Positions 12,870-25,714 of a stretch of DNA of 64,000 bases are shown here, in pieces. The notes beneath the pieces are model-generated. The model saw only the letters and a program-made list of their open reading frames with translations, was not told where the DNA came from and did not search any database. Source of the DNA: Limnanthes douglasii subsp. nivea. Lineage: Eukaryota > Streptophyta > Magnoliopsida > Brassicales > Limnanthaceae. The position numbers and the translations under genes are program-made. Numbering within the stretch: the stretch's first letter is position 1; every line of letters starts with the position of its first letter. The stretch spans positions 316,526,893 to 316,590,892 of the forward strand of contig JAUPFV010000002.1 of the NCBI GenBank assembly GCA_036936605.1. The letters are read 5' to 3'.

Positions 12870-13580
12870 TAAAAAATCAAAAATATCTTAGAGTATTTAT
12901 AATGGATGAAAAAGTTATAGTTTTGTTGGTAAATACATTTATATTTATAAAATGGAAAAAATGAAAGGTATAAATTAAACTTAACGTGGATTAGTGTTTA
13001 TGGTGGAATCGTTTGTTTTATAGTAAGTGTTTTGGAATGTGAATGATTTTTTTTATAAATTCGTGCACTCAAACTCAATAAAATCAACCTTTTATATGGA
13101 ACTTTATGGATTTACAACTGGATAAATATGACGTTAGACCGTAAATATGATGTTAGATCGTAAATATGGGATACATGTTGTAAATACGGATTCGCTAGAG
13201 TTATATATTTTAGTGAAAGGTACATACGACAACAAGGGTTTTACGGACGATGCACTTATGGGTTGTAAAGATATTTTCGTAAATATTTCAGACTCCAAAT
13301 TCAACCATATTTATAGATAAGCTAAATATTGTGTTGACTTGATTATAAATATGGTGCAGCTTCATTAGTGAGTATGACTCTCTGTGTGGGTACGCCAGAG
13401 GGATTAAAAAAATCTTACAAGAGATAAATGTGGATGAAGAGGTTCAAATATTGTATTGACTTGACTGAATGTGTTTTGTTTTAGTTTGTTTAGTTTAAAA
13501 TGTAATTCTATTTTATGGATGAAGAGGTTCAAATATGGTTTGTTCGGTCCACTATAAAATGTATAAAAATAAAGTAAATA
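12870..13580. other. Intergenic, no gene recognised
   Basis: AT-rich spacer between the nonaspanin promoter and the foldback element. Short local direct repeats occur (GTAAATATG-ATGTTAGA near 13130-13170, GGATGAAGAGGTTCAAATAT near 13431 and 13516). Nothing coding is seen. Confidence 0.4.
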
Positions 13581-13836
13581 TATAATACCCAAAAATGGTA
13601 AACCACCAATAAATATCTGAATCGGGGTGAAAAATTAGAAGTAACCTCTTTTCCTTTTCTGAACTAAAGTTCTCTTTCTTATATTTTATTTTTATTTTTA
13701 TTTTAAAAAGTTCGTATTTTTCAAACCGTAGCTAAGGAAAAGAAATCCGAAAGTATCATTGATTTTTTTTTAAGACGAACAAAACTATATCCATTAATGA
13801 TGTTTTTTATTTTGTTTAAAAACAAAATCTCCATTA

Positions 13837-13975
13837 ACATGCGAGACCATGCATAACCAAACATGCGAGACCATATGTAAAAAACATGTAAGACTAGATA
13901 TAAATAAACATACAGACCAGACATAAATAAACATGTGAGGCATATACTATTTGATGATAAAGATGCGAGGCCAGG
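13837..13975 (-). repeat. Minisatellite, left arm (complement of TGGTCTCGCATG unit)
   Basis: Degenerate units of about 24-26 bp containing CATGCGAGACCA repeat several times, in opposite orientation to the block at 14045-14276. Together they form a long imperfect stem within the foldback element. Confidence 0.75.
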
Positions 13976-14044
13976 ATTACTGGGTCTGGCAAAAAAACAA
14001 AAAATATCATTAATAGATCTAGTTTTGTTCATCTTAAAAAACAA

Positions 14045-14276
14045 TTTATGGTCTCGCATGATTTATTATGCATAGTCTCGCATGATTTAATAATGCTTGG
14101 TCTCTCAACTTTATTATGTCTGGTCTCGTATGATTTATTATGTTTGGTCTCACATGTATTTTTATGTGTGGTCTCGCATGATTGATTATGTTTGGTATCG
14201 TATATTTCTTATGTCTGGTCTTGCATGTTTATTTATGTATGTTCTCGCATGTTTTTTGTACATGATCTCGCATGTT
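14045..14276 (+). repeat. Minisatellite, right arm (TGGTCTCGCATG unit)
   Basis: About nine degenerate units of 24-26 bp, each with TGGTCTCGCATG followed by an A/T-rich half (ATTTATTATGT). An ORF across this block merely translates the repeat. Confidence 0.8.
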
Positions 14277-14343
14277 ACCGACGAAAAAGAATATGATCAA
14301 TGGATCTAGTTTTATTCATATTAAAAAAACAAAACTGATAGTA

Positions 14344-14434
14344 CTTTCACTTTTTTTTCGAGCTCCCGTTTGAAAGATACATACCTTTGTAAAGTATGTA
14401 TCTTTCAAACGGGAGCTCGAAAAAAAAGTGAAAG
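14344..14434. repeat. Perfect 41-bp inverted repeat (hairpin)
   Basis: Arms 14344-14384 and 14394-14434 are exact reverse complements, including the eight-T/eight-A runs, separated by the 9-nt loop CTTTGTAAA. Each arm contains GAGCTCCCGTTTGAAAGATA or its complement. It sits in the right flank of the foldback element, where the arm sequence is duplicated in inverted form. A transcript would form a 41-bp perfect stem. Confidence 0.95.
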
Positions 14435-16009
14435 GTTTGTAAAGTAAAACATAAGAAAGATAAGCTTTAGTTCATAAATGAGAAATGGTTCAGTGGATGG
14501 TGATGAAACATGGATATTTGAGGTAATTATATAGAAACTTGGGTATTGAGTTGGAGTTAAGTACATAAAACAAGTATTAGTTAGACAATAATAAAACTTG
14601 AGGTACTCGATGACAGTAAAGTTTGGTCTTGAGTACCTTTAGTGACATTACCCTAAAAAAGATAAAATGTTCCAATAACGATTAATGATTGTTTACTTTA
14701 TCCAAAATGTGTGACAAAATATATTTACAGTAATTAGTTTAAGTTTATAAAATATTATGTTCCATAAATACAATAAATCAATATTAGATTTATTTTACAT
14801 GACTCGGCTGATACTTTTACTATCAGTAACCCCTTATTTTTTCCAAGCTTGTTAAGGGAGAAACAAAGTAAAACCCTCAAACTGAATTGGATGCATCGAA
14901 TGCTTCAGAGGTATAATGTTGCGTCGAAATAGACTTAAATGTAGGCGTAGGTGGAATGTTTTGGTTCGACCCGAAGAATGCGTTTAGGCTTTGAGGTAAC
15001 TATGATATTATTGACTTATATAAGGCTTTACTTACGAATCCAAGATATTAGCAAAGAAGTTGTAACGTTTTTTGCAATAATGTTTTTTTCCTAAGGCAAG
15101 CATGTAGTAATGTCAACTACCTTCTCGTGTCTAATCTATTTGTAGGTGTCATCATCAGTTTCTTTTACGCTTGTCCTGAAAAAGACGCTCGTTAATCTTC
15201 CTATAAAATTCACAGAAACCAACCATATGGGAAAGAGAAATAAGCATATGATGGAAACATATCTCTATAAATACTCTTAAAGCATGAAGCTTTATTCCAC
15301 CAAATTGTTTTTGAAAGATCAACATTTTAAGAGAGGGAAAACATCTTTTAGTTAGATCTCGTTGTCGCAATAAACTTTATGGCTATTGCAAAATTATTTT
15401 TGGAGATAATACTTACCTATAAACCCTTTATGGAAGATTTGCAGTGAAGTTGCCTTATACCAGGCTTTTGGGTCCTCTAGTTCGATCAACTTTCTAATCT
15501 TTATTTGTTCGGTTTTGACTGCAACCATTTTTTAAGGTAATTTATTTTATTGGTCTTCCCCTAGTTATGATGGGTAAATACTTTAGCCATCTGAAGTGAC
15601 TTCATAAATTTAACTGACTTCTTCTGAAGATAGTTTAACAGAGAATCTTCCTCTTCCCAAATAGTCGTTACGGTGGCTCAAATAGTATACAATCTTTCCG
15701 AGGTAAAAATATCCAAAACTGACTCCACCATAATTATAGTATATGGTATGTGCCACACCTTAGGGGACCCCATTGATCATTCCTCGTACTGTCATCTCGT
15801 CTTCCCTAATCAATCTATAGAACATCATTTTGGACTTCCCAAGCTTCCTCAAATATACATCCAACCTCAATGACATCGTCACATCCCATTACCAAGAAGA
15901 TTCGTTAGCTCTAGAGCCCCTAAGAAAGAAGCGTAAGCTCATGAAAAAGGATTTAAAATCCACATGGGGCACGGTGAAGTAAGTGAGGGTTCGAAGTTAA
16001 TAAAATTAA

Positions 16010-17918
16010 ATGAGAAAGTTATTAATGGCGAAGCCTCGGGTTCATATGAGAGTGTATCGCGATCAAAGTTGTTTTTTTTATATGAACATAAATGACTCGC
16101 ATTTTTTAACTCTCCAAATAATTCCTTACATCTATTTGGAGCCCCACGAGCTTCGATCATTGCCATTCAAGTGGGATATTCAGAAGAACGTAAAAATAAT
16201 ATTATTCACTCCATGAGAAACACATGCTCGATCCAAAGAACTAGTTCTTTACACATACATATTTAACTAAGGTTTCAGTCTTCCATTTTACGAGCTTGCA
16301 CCAGTTTTTCACCTAGTTGGACCTCTACATCAGCCAATCCATCCCCAACACATGAAGTACGATGGTTTCAGACATAATTTCTTTGGGAGTATAAAAATAT
16401 ACTTTCACAATTTCTCCATTTCAGACCATTTGAAAATGGTGGATGACATGCATGAAAACGAGAGTGGGTGGGAGAAGAGTTTTATATTCATTCAATGAGC
16501 CTAGGAGAACAAAGTTCATATTAGTATAGTTAACCCTCGTATGATTATACTTACTTGGAAAAGATCGATTAAGAGCCTGGATCTTTCTAGGCCATTTTTC
16601 ATTCTCAATTCACCTTCTTAAGTACTATTTTAATATAGTTCTCTTTTTTCTCTTATATCTATCATTTTACCTTTTATTTCAAGGTATACAAAACTATTTC
16701 ACTCGTCTTGATAAAAATGTGAAGAAAATATTAAAGAGCTTAGCAAGTGGTCTTTGGACAACTAGGGATGCATGTTTCATCGGTTCTTCATGGTAGAAAA
16801 CCTAGTTTAGTCAAAATTTTATAATATGGAAAAATGGTTAAACTCGAACACGACAAAAAATTTATTTTTTCTGATGGAAAAATGGTTAAACCGCTATGAG
16901 AATGACTGTTTTTTGTCAGTCTGACATTGAGCCTTCATCAAACATACAAAAAAAATTGAGAACTCTAATTTACCTTACAAAAAATCTAAGTATGGCTAAT
17001 CTCACAAGGTTGAAAGGTTGATAACGATTGATGTAGAAACATCCATCCAAAATGAAGAGATAAAAAAACCACGAGCTCTAATGTTGGTGGAATCACCAGT
17101 GGGTGGTAATAAAGTTGGGTCGACTAGGGCTGGTGAGAAATAAGCTCAAGTAAAATCTATGGTGAATTGAAGCTCGCATGGGTATATGGGAACTAAATGT
17201 CGATAAGTCTATTGTTGCTACTACCAATAAATATTTGTCTGAGACATGTGTTTGGCAAATCAACCTTAATTTTGTGATATGAAATTTACATGTTGTCAGT
17301 TTCCTTTACTTATTATTCATTTGCATGTTATGAATGATACCTTTGTCATATGATCCAAAACTTTGCTAATGAACACAAGTTAAACATTCTGAACTTCTCG
17401 AGATTGATGAATAAGATGATCAAGTATATCAAGGATGGTGAGGAAGTTGAGGCCCAAAACCGGGATTGGAAGTCCACCATGCTTGAGATCGAGAGGGTCA
17501 ATAACAATAATCGAGATCACATGGAGAAGATTATCGATTTTTGGATTTATCTAGAATTTAAAAGAAACACGATAAATAATCTCTATGGAAATGTAAAAAA
17601 AATTTAAGTTGGCTTTGAAGAAAACATAATAGGCTTACTGCAAAGCCCTAACCAACCAAAAAGATAATTTTGTTTATCGTGGCTAGTGATGAAGAGGCGT
17701 CTACCAGATCTCTTATGGTTCTGATTTTTCACGATTGTTTCCATGAAGTAAAGTTGGGGCCATTTTGGAATAACATACTTGAAATGTACAAATCAGAAGA
17801 TGTATCCTTACAGTTCGAGGAGGAATTTAAAGAGAATGAAGAAATTAGAGTGGAGGATGAATATGTTAATGATATTCAAGACCATACTCATATCAAACCT
17901 AAAAATTTGGATTCTTAG
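16010..17918 (+). pseudogene. Antisense ORF (aORF) remnant of the minus-strand Tat element
   Basis: Plus-strand reading keeps coding-like pieces: MKYDGFRHNFFGSIKIYF and SGWEKSFIFIQ (about 16350-16497), ORFs at 17350-17607 (MLEIERVNNNNRDHMEKIID) and 17670-17918, and an acidic C-terminus (EEEFKENEEIRVEDEYVND). The GW-K-FIF motif, the charged coiled-coil character and the acidic tail resemble proteins encoded antisense and downstream of pol in plant Tat elements. The element at 56-64 kb has such an ORF in the same relative place. Remnants may begin near 15.1 kb. Its function in the family is unknown. Confidence 0.45.
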
Positions 17919-18949
17919 CTGACGTTGATGCCCACACCAATCAGTCCATCATATTTCAAGACTAACATGAAGTCACTATGAGGTCGATGTTAAAGATGAG
18001 GTTCCAAAAAATGAAGGCTTTATATGTTAAGTTCTTTCTTTCACTTAATGTCATATATTTCAGTTTATCGTGACTAACGTCCCTAGAAAGGCTATGACGA
18101 TATGTTGTACGTTTTTATTTTTTCCGGATCGCTCAAGTCCCTAGAATGTTAGGACATTTTTGTTCTTTGTTGAAACCTTATATCCTTGTTTTATTCATAT
18201 ATTTTTATTTTATTTAACGTATTGGATCCATGTAACCAAAGTGTAACTAACCTTTTGTGTGAATTATAGAGATTTTGAAGATTAATTTATGGAAGGCTCT
18301 AATAGGTAGGTCTAATTTGAGCCTACAACTTAAAGCATTAGATAACTCATTGACTAACTAGAGTCGTTAGTGTGATATATCTTTGATCAAATATGGTTGG
18401 AACATTTAACAAGCGCATCGATTCCTATTAATTACAAACTTAGATAGAACAGAACCTTAGGTGCTCGATGTTCCAAAGGTTTTGTAGTTGTCTTCCTTTC
18501 TTATTTACGAGCTTATAAGTTTCAGGCTTGAATTTTTCTACATTGTGTTTTGACCTTCCCAATTCAGGTTGAGCTTACGAGCCTACGATTGTTAGTGTGC
18601 AAGAATACCTTTCTTAGGACCTTATCTTTTTCTGTAAACTCACGAGTTAGAACTCGTAAAGCATATTTATTTCTCATGAGTTTCAGATAGTGTTGAACTC
18701 TCAATTGAGCCTTAGTATTTTTTGTTCGATAAAATATAAATCGGGCTTTCTTTCTTTTTCATTCTCTTCTTTAGAATAATTAGACAACCTGAAATATGGT
18801 AATATTGTTTCTCTTGAGATGACAACATCCATGCCATTGATAAGATAAAAATTAGTTTCCATGGTTGTTGTTCGAGGTATTTATTTTATGCACTAAGTCT
18901 TCTGAAACACTTCTATAATTATTTTATTAGTGACCTCTAATTTCTCATT

Positions 18950-19430
18950 CACTTGAGGGGTGGAAGGGTGTTGAAAACCTTATTTGATGCATCGGTTTTA
19001 CAAAAAAAATGTATGTTTTTTGAAACTGAAGCCCATTATCAATAGTTTTTAATTTAGACATACTTGAACCTGTAATATATGTTAGTTAGAATGAAATTTA
19101 ATATCCTTAAATTTTATCTTTGAGAGAGGTTGTGTATTCACTCACTTTAAAAAGTAATAAACTGTTATAATTATGCATCGACGTCCTTTTGAAGCGATAG
19201 TTAAATGACCAACTAGGTCAGCACCCTGCCTATCAAATGATATACCTTCGTATATATACTCAAGAGGTACAATTGGGAAATGAATAATATTGGCAAAGCG
19301 CGTTGGAATGTGCCAACTATTTTCACCAACTCTTGTGCATCGGTTATTACATCTGATTAATAAAAACCTGTAAACAAAACCCTTCGAGTTAGCATTTAAA
19401 ATCACACTGGTCTGAATCGGTGCCATTATT
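18950..19430 (-). pseudogene. Integrase remnant of Tat element 1
   Basis: Minus-strand translation gives RFANIIHFPIVPLEYI, then DRQGADLVGHLTIASKGRR and IIITVYYFLK. These align with QRYSNEIHVPAIPLESI and WGLDLVGPLLLASGGRK in the integrase at 61.4 kb. The first catalytic Asp (ADLVG) is visible, but the rest of the DDE core is lost. Upstream, the zinc-binding region is only partly recognisable. Confidence 0.7.
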
Positions 19431-20689
19431 AAGCTATTTTAAGATCATCAATGACTCATCAAAGTCAAGGTATCAAAAAAGGGACAACTCATACCCTACT
19501 TATACAAAATCTCTCCTAACACCAGAACCTTACAGGTTTCAAACATCAATTTTAGGTCAATATTGTGTCGATGAAAATGGTGTCATTTGTTAATAACTTC
19601 ACGAATTTTACTCTCCAATTTTCTAAATTAAGAACGCACACCACAGAAATTTCATCAAATATAACCACATGCTTTTTATTAATTGGTAGATATTATTATA
19701 AAGATACCCAAGGTTCAATATTATAGCAAGTTATTGAAGTCAATTAATCTGCCAATAAATTTTCAACTTTTGGGAGTTTCTAATACTAAACATTTTCAAA
19801 CAACCAAACTTTATTTTTAAAGCCTTGATTTACTTTATAAAATGATATTTGTGTACTTCGTCCTACTTGAGGGCATGCTTTATCAGAAGTTGGGAATCAA
19901 TAATCAGTCGTACCATTTTTGCCTAATATACATAAGCTAGCTGAAGCACCGATGCCTACCTTGTATTAAGTATTGTTATTTGATACTTGAAAATCTTAGC
20001 TTGATGCATAGATTCTCCAAATGGTGTTATTAATTGAAATTTTTCTCCACAACCTTTAAACATTAGACCCCTTTGTATATTCGAACCAACCATTCTGAAT
20101 CAGTTTTTTCAATTGTTTGATCAAGTCTTTTTACTTGAAACTCAATCAAGAAATCAAATAATGTTAGAGATTTAATAATAATCCTCAGACTAAAGTGAGG
20201 ATGTTTGAAAGTGGAAAGAGGCTTGAACCATAATAAAATGACCTTGGAAATAAGGTCTCATTTTTTTGCCTGAACAATTAAAGGCAAAGACAACTTCTCA
20301 AGCTAAAAATATATAATTTCAAGTGCATAAATATTTTTGCTAGCGTAGTATACAAGCCTCGGATAATTATCATTTTCAATTGTTAAAATAGTACTAACGG
20401 TGTACTTTGAGACAACCAAGTAGATAAACAAACTCTCTCATGGAATTCGTTATCTCTAGAGATGAAATATGTTCTTTTATCCTCTGTAATTACTTACCAT
20501 ACCCCTCAGTCCACTAGAAGCTACTTCTATCTCTCAAAACTTGTAAAATAAGGAAAACTTGTCTAATGATCGTGAAATAAATATTGAGTTTTTCTAGCCT
20601 AGCGATTAAAATTTGTACCTCCTCAATGGATAAGGGTGGTAACATTGAAGCCGTAACCACGAGTTGTGGTGGTTATATATCTATTTCAT

Positions 20690-21330
20690 TTTCACTGACT
20701 AGATAATTAAAGAACTTCCCGAACCAAACCCCAAAGGTTCACTTCTTTGGGTTCACTTTAAGAATGAAAGGTCTTAGATTTTCAAAAATCTCAACCATAT
20801 TGAAAATATGTCTGGACTTTTCACCATCCTTATAAATAATATTGTCAATGTACGTGTCAAAATTCTTGACAATTTATCATGAAAAATCTTGGTTAACCAA
20901 CCTTTTACTGTTTATGCATTTTTAATGCAAATGATAATACTTTATAACAATGTAAATATCGGTCGATTACAAATACACTAATTTATTGGTCTAATGGGTG
21001 CATTTAGATTTGATTTTAACTCAAGTATGAATTTATAAGCGGTTGAAGCTTATTTCCTAAAGTTTATTTGACTAACTGATCCACCCTCACGATCGAGAAC
21101 TGATCTTTACGGTATATCATGTTCAAGTATATGAAACCAACATACATCTTCAATATTCCGTTATTCTTTTTTACCAAATTGAGTTAGTTCTCCATAAATT
21201 ATACTGAGATTCCATGATATGGCCTCCACTTGACAACCGATCCACTTTAGTAATTATCGCCTCATATTTTTAATTTGAAATAACCTTCATTTTTTACAAT
21301 ATTATCAAAATATTTGGGTTAACTTATAAT
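20690..21330 (-). pseudogene. Reverse transcriptase remnant of Tat element 1
   Basis: Minus-strand pieces match the RT at 59.3-59.9 kb: KVDRLSSGGHIMESQYNLW near 21190-21250, then YIDNIIYKDGEKSRHIF near 20795-20850 and FGVWFGKFFNYLVSENEI. The YIDD box has become YIDN, so the second catalytic Asp is lost even without the stops. RNase H pieces (MRPYFQGHFI; IDSQLLIKHAL near 19875-19905) follow toward lower coordinates. Confidence 0.7.
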
Positions 21331-21629
21331 TTGTGATAAATGATATTAGTTTGAACCCCACTCACATCTTTTATAGATCATTCAAAAACATCCAAGTTTT
21401 TTATATAACTGTTATCAATTCACCTCTGAGCTCTTTTATGAGAAAAATCTCAATGCTTAAAATTTTATCTCTTTAAAATGATAGACTTTGGCATCCACCC
21501 ATAAACAACAAAATTGAGAGCTTTTATAGGATCGTCGACATCCTCAACCTATTCGGGAGACTTCAAAAACTTTTATTTTCTCAACGCAAGTGATGTTGCA
21601 TAACACTCTCACGTCACCTCTTGATTACA

Positions 21630-21944
21630 CTAGATAAAACCTACCTTATACCATATTATATAGCATATACATTTGTGAATTTTCAATGCAATGACGTAGA
21701 TACGATCTAATCGATATTTGTCAAAGATCGTATTGTATGACGTGGGGTTGTCTACCACCATAAAAAATATGAACGACATTAATAAATTCATCTCTCTCCA
21801 GCACAACCTCACCTTCAAACTATTTGGAATGGTAGCACTTACCCTTATGAAACCAACAACATTCATGTTCAAAAAATGAATAACGGGTATAATCTTCATT
21901 ATGTCATAAATTATTTTAAAGATTATATTTGTTGAACTTCTCAT
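21630..21944 (-). pseudogene. Aspartic protease C-terminal remnant of Tat element 1
   Basis: The 104-residue minus ORF includes VVDNPTSYNTIFDKYRLDR, the conserved segment that follows the protease core in Tat pol. The intact counterpart near 58.8 kb reads VVDCPTCYNAILGRSWLSR. The active-site DTG region upstream is not intact. Confidence 0.65.
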
Positions 21945-22249
21945 ATCTATTAAAACTATATGAATTTTTTCCCTTCCATAATAACACTAATAAAAAAAAT
22001 ATTTTCATGAAGGCCACCAACACTTTAAATATCGTCCTCATAACAAATTATTAGAGGGTAAAGAGTTTAAAGGAAATGTGTTGATGTGCTCCTCTGGAAC
22101 CGTGCTTCCAGACTTCCAAAATTTATATTTCTAGAATAATGAGTAATCTCAGATACAAAGTCTTCCGTGAAGATAGTGAGAAGTTCAAAATTTTAGCTTA
22201 CCTCCTCACCATAAATAGTTCTTATTATATGAAAATTCGGATCAAGCTT

Positions 22250-23960
22250 GAAATATTGACTGATATATCAAAATATTAATCTTTTGACTTCCACTATCGT
22301 CATTATTTTTTTCTGTTTAAAGACAACCATTTGGGTTCCTGAACCCCCCGCTCCGACAAGGGCCTGTGCATTTCTCTGAGGCTTTTGTGCGATATTACCA
22401 CGATCTCTGATAAACTCAACCAACTTCGTATTATTAATGAGGGTCTGGATTTCCTCCCTCAATATAATACATCTTTGGTCAACGCTTGATGTAGTCATGG
22501 TATTTGCATAATTCATTATTCCATTCTCCATGACGCTTTGTTAAGGAAAATAATTTTATATATGGGATATAAATCCCAATCTTTTCATAGATAGTGACTA
22601 CGTTCTCAGTTATCTCTGAGTAATTATCATGTCTTACCCACTAAATTCTACGACCATCTCAATCTCTAAATGATGGTAATCCTAGGCTTGCAGCACTGTG
22701 GTTTGGCCTTTGCCCACTTAAATCTTGAGGTTGTTGTATCATGAACTGCATAGTTGTTGCAGGTAGAAGAGGAAGAAAGTAATGAACTTGCTTTCATTTT
22801 TGTTGTACTAGTGGTGTTTGGTACACTGTTGCAGTCGTGATTGGGATCGTGGCTAGTAGTGAATAATATATCAATGTTTTTTTTTGGGATAAACTGAAGT
22901 CGCATAGCCTCATAGACTTTAATTTATGACTACCAGAGCCAACAATGCTTCGAATGACCCATTATTTTTTCATAACATATTCTTCTAGAAAAACAACGTC
23001 CCTACTGTATTATTTGTTATTGTTATTAGTTTGAACAAAACATCGGGTATTTTCTCTCAAGTTTTGTCCAACTTCATGCTTACAATGCATAATAAAGTCT
23101 TCATGATCTTTAATCTATTTGCTTCCGATGAACTGGTTCCTGAATAAAGTCCACAATATCCCAAAGTTTGTAATTGATGTCAGGGATAACTGATTAAACC
23201 AAGTTAAAATATTACCTTGAAAGTCAAAAATCTCGATACATGAGCCTGCCATCATCTTCAAATCTCAACATAACTGTCTTAAATTATTCGATGTGGTGCT
23301 TGAGGTCACTAGTCTCACCATACTTTTCTATTTTGAGAAGATCAAACCTTTGTGGTAAATTTTTGACCAAGATCTATGAAGCTATAAGGGAAACGGTTCT
23401 TATGTAACCTTGACTATAAAAGAGTCTACGTGCATACATTTGTTTTTTAGAACATACGTGTATGATATTGGGGTCACCTTGGTTATTACGCATTTGGTAC
23501 CCAAACCTCGGTCCCTCCTCTGGAGCCATCTATGCGAACTAACTTAGATTGAAACCTTGGGGATAGAAATCGACTGACAAAGTTGCAGGTGAGGGTTGTG
23601 GTTGTTTTTGGAGTCCACGCAAGAACGCAACTAAAAGGGGTTGTACGTGTTAGTGGAGTTCTTGCCCAACTTTGGTTTGCATCGGTTTTCTAGCTGCAGT
23701 TGGGGCGATGTTTGTTACCCTACTTCGGTAAAGTTCACGACATCCTTGCAAATCTTTCTTAAAAACCCCTGACGTCTCGAGCACCTAAATCTAGAATGAT
23801 GTATGTGTTTGTTGCGCATGATGCTCCTTCGATGATATATTCTCATGAGCAAAGAAAAATACTCCTCACTCTCATAAGGTTTTTCATCACCAGAACGAGG
23901 ATAATGGTAGCAACATCGCGTTCGTTACCCCTTCCTAAGAAAGTTATAACTCTTTTATGG
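22250..23960 (-). pseudogene. Gag remnant of Tat element 1
   Basis: In minus-strand order there are pieces resembling KIEKYGETSDLKHH near 23300, then FGILWTLFRNQFIGSK and EDFIMHCKHEVGQNLREN near 23050-23150. These align with FDTFLVAFRRQFVGSK and DTIIHCALEPNESLKEY of the young element. The zinc-knuckle region near 22390-22520 reads SSVDQRCIILREEIQTLI, with only part of the C/H pattern left. Many stops and frameshifts are present. Confidence 0.7.
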
Positions 23961-24149
23961 ACCGTAAAACTCCAAATATTATGGAGTCTCATCGACCCCT
24001 TCGATTGTTTCTGTCTTCGTATCAACCATGTTGATTTCAAATTGGAGGTCGGAGGGATTAAAAATCAATGTTTCCCTTTAACCTGTAGTGCAGTTACTTC
24101 GACCATGAGTAACCTTACTTGCTCTTCCAATTGAACTTGTAATTTTATT

Positions 24150-25654
24150 GTTTAAAAAAAGTTGTTGTTGGAATAAACAACGAAATAAACTCACCTTTCA
24201 ACAACTGGTTTTGAAAAATGGGTTAAAATACAACAAAAATTTCTACTATTGTGTATACTAAAAAAATATAATTATCCTCAAATAAAATAAATAAAATAAT
24301 TATAAATAATAATTATAAATACTACAAAAATAGAATGATTTCTATCTGTCTATTTAGAAAAAATATGACATTATTATTATGATTACAATTCATAAATGCA
24401 TAAACCAATATTCACCTTATCTTAGTATTATTAATTATATACAATTTAATCGGATTCCAAGCGAATAATATCAATAGTTATATAATATTTTTGAATTATG
24501 AAGGTATTTCTCTATCTATCAGAAATAAATTTGAAGAATATAAATGAAACAACAAACAAATACAGGCCATTTATGCTATTACATCCTTCTTGAATTTGGT
24601 GATTTGAATAGATCTGTCGGTGATTTGGGTAGGAGAATAGAAAAATCCGTTCTCATAAACCAACACCACCAACTTAAACATGTTTAGGACAAAGAAATAA
24701 GCAATTTAAACTTCGATATTTGTTCCGAATTTAATTATCAACACTTATGGGTAAGTAATTGCCGACAAATAGTATGTTAATATTACTTAATATTTGATTT
24801 GTCTAATCTTTTCGTATTTTCTTATAAATGTAATTTTTCTTGAAGTTAATACATTCAATATCTAATTTAGACAGTAATATATTACTTTTAAATAAATATA
24901 AAATATGGGTAAATATTTAATAAAAAAACAAATAAGAACATTTTCACATAATAATTCATTAGAAAAGGACGAAATTTTATTAAAAACTATTTAGTTTTTC
25001 TAAATCGAAACATAAAAATATATAACTGTAGTTTTAATAATTAATTGAAATTTATTAATAAATATATATTTGTTATTTAAATTGATTTTATTTCAAAAAA
25101 TCTAAGTTTTTCAGCTGATTATGCTAAAAAATTATACATATTATTTAAAATTAATTTTTATGGTGTTTCGTTAAATTGATCTAGTTTTGTTGATTTGGAA
25201 AATTCTAGATTTATTGACTGAATTGGTTTATTATTAAAAACATTCGTATGAATTTAAATTATACAGTTGAGTTGGTTTTTGACTTTTCTATGTGTTACTA
25301 TAATTTTAAATTTTAAATTTATTTATTTATATTTTTTTTGGAATTTTCTTTCATAAAATTGTAAAACTACATCTATTATAATTTGTACAAAATTATCTTT
25401 TTCTATTTGTGAAAATATGATTTTAATTTTTTTTGTTTGGATTTCAGATTTGGACTTGCAAAAGCTATCCATAATTAATTTATAAAAGCATGTATGTTTA
25501 ATATGTTTATAATTTTCCTATGAATTGTTTATAAACTTTTGATAAAATTGCAAAAATTAAGTTAGTTGTTTGTGTATGTAATTGTAATTTGATTATGAAA
25601 ATCTAGCATAATTAAATCCTAAACACCAAGTTTATTTGATTTAAAAAAATGAGC

Positions 25655-25714
<60 letters not shown>

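Larger units (their letters stand above)
13585..14555. mobile_element. Foldback-type element with minisatellite arms
   Basis: The two flanks are inverted copies of each other. GAACTAAAG..TCTTTCTTAT..TTTTA near 13662-13705 matches the complement of 14445-14475. The stretch GTATTTTTCAAACCGTAGCT to AACTATATCCATTAATGAT (13715-13800) matches the complement of about 14290-14385. Inside, the arms turn into short tandem repeats of opposite orientation (CATGCGAGACCA on the left, TGGTCTCGCATG on the right). Long compound inverted repeats with internal tandem arrays are the hallmark of foldback elements, which in plants are often Mutator-related. No transposase is present. The outer limits are approximate and may extend to about 14655 on the right. 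Confidence 0.65.
15100..24130 (-). mobile_element. Old Ty3/gypsy (Tat lineage) retrotransposon, heavily decayed
   Basis: Homology to the much better preserved element at 56-64 kb can be followed block by block on the minus strand. The order is gag (about 22.25-23.96 kb), protease (21.63-21.9 kb), reverse transcriptase (20.7-21.3 kb), RNase H segments (19.8-20.6 kb) and integrase (18.95-19.43 kb). All are riddled with stops and frameshifts. An antisense coding remnant lies on the plus strand at 15.1-17.9 kb, where Tat elements carry an additional antisense ORF. The LTRs could not be delimited. Large divergence from the 56-kb element suggests an old insertion or a different family. Confidence 0.75.

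Noticed and set aside
12450..12872. 140-codon plus-strand ORF
   Set aside because: It is antisense to exon 1 and the 5' UTR of the nonaspanin gene; no domain, and the minus-strand gene is fully supported.
23796..24134. 112-codon plus-strand ORF
   Set aside because: Opposite strand to the gag N-terminal remnant of the old Tat element; no motif in this frame.
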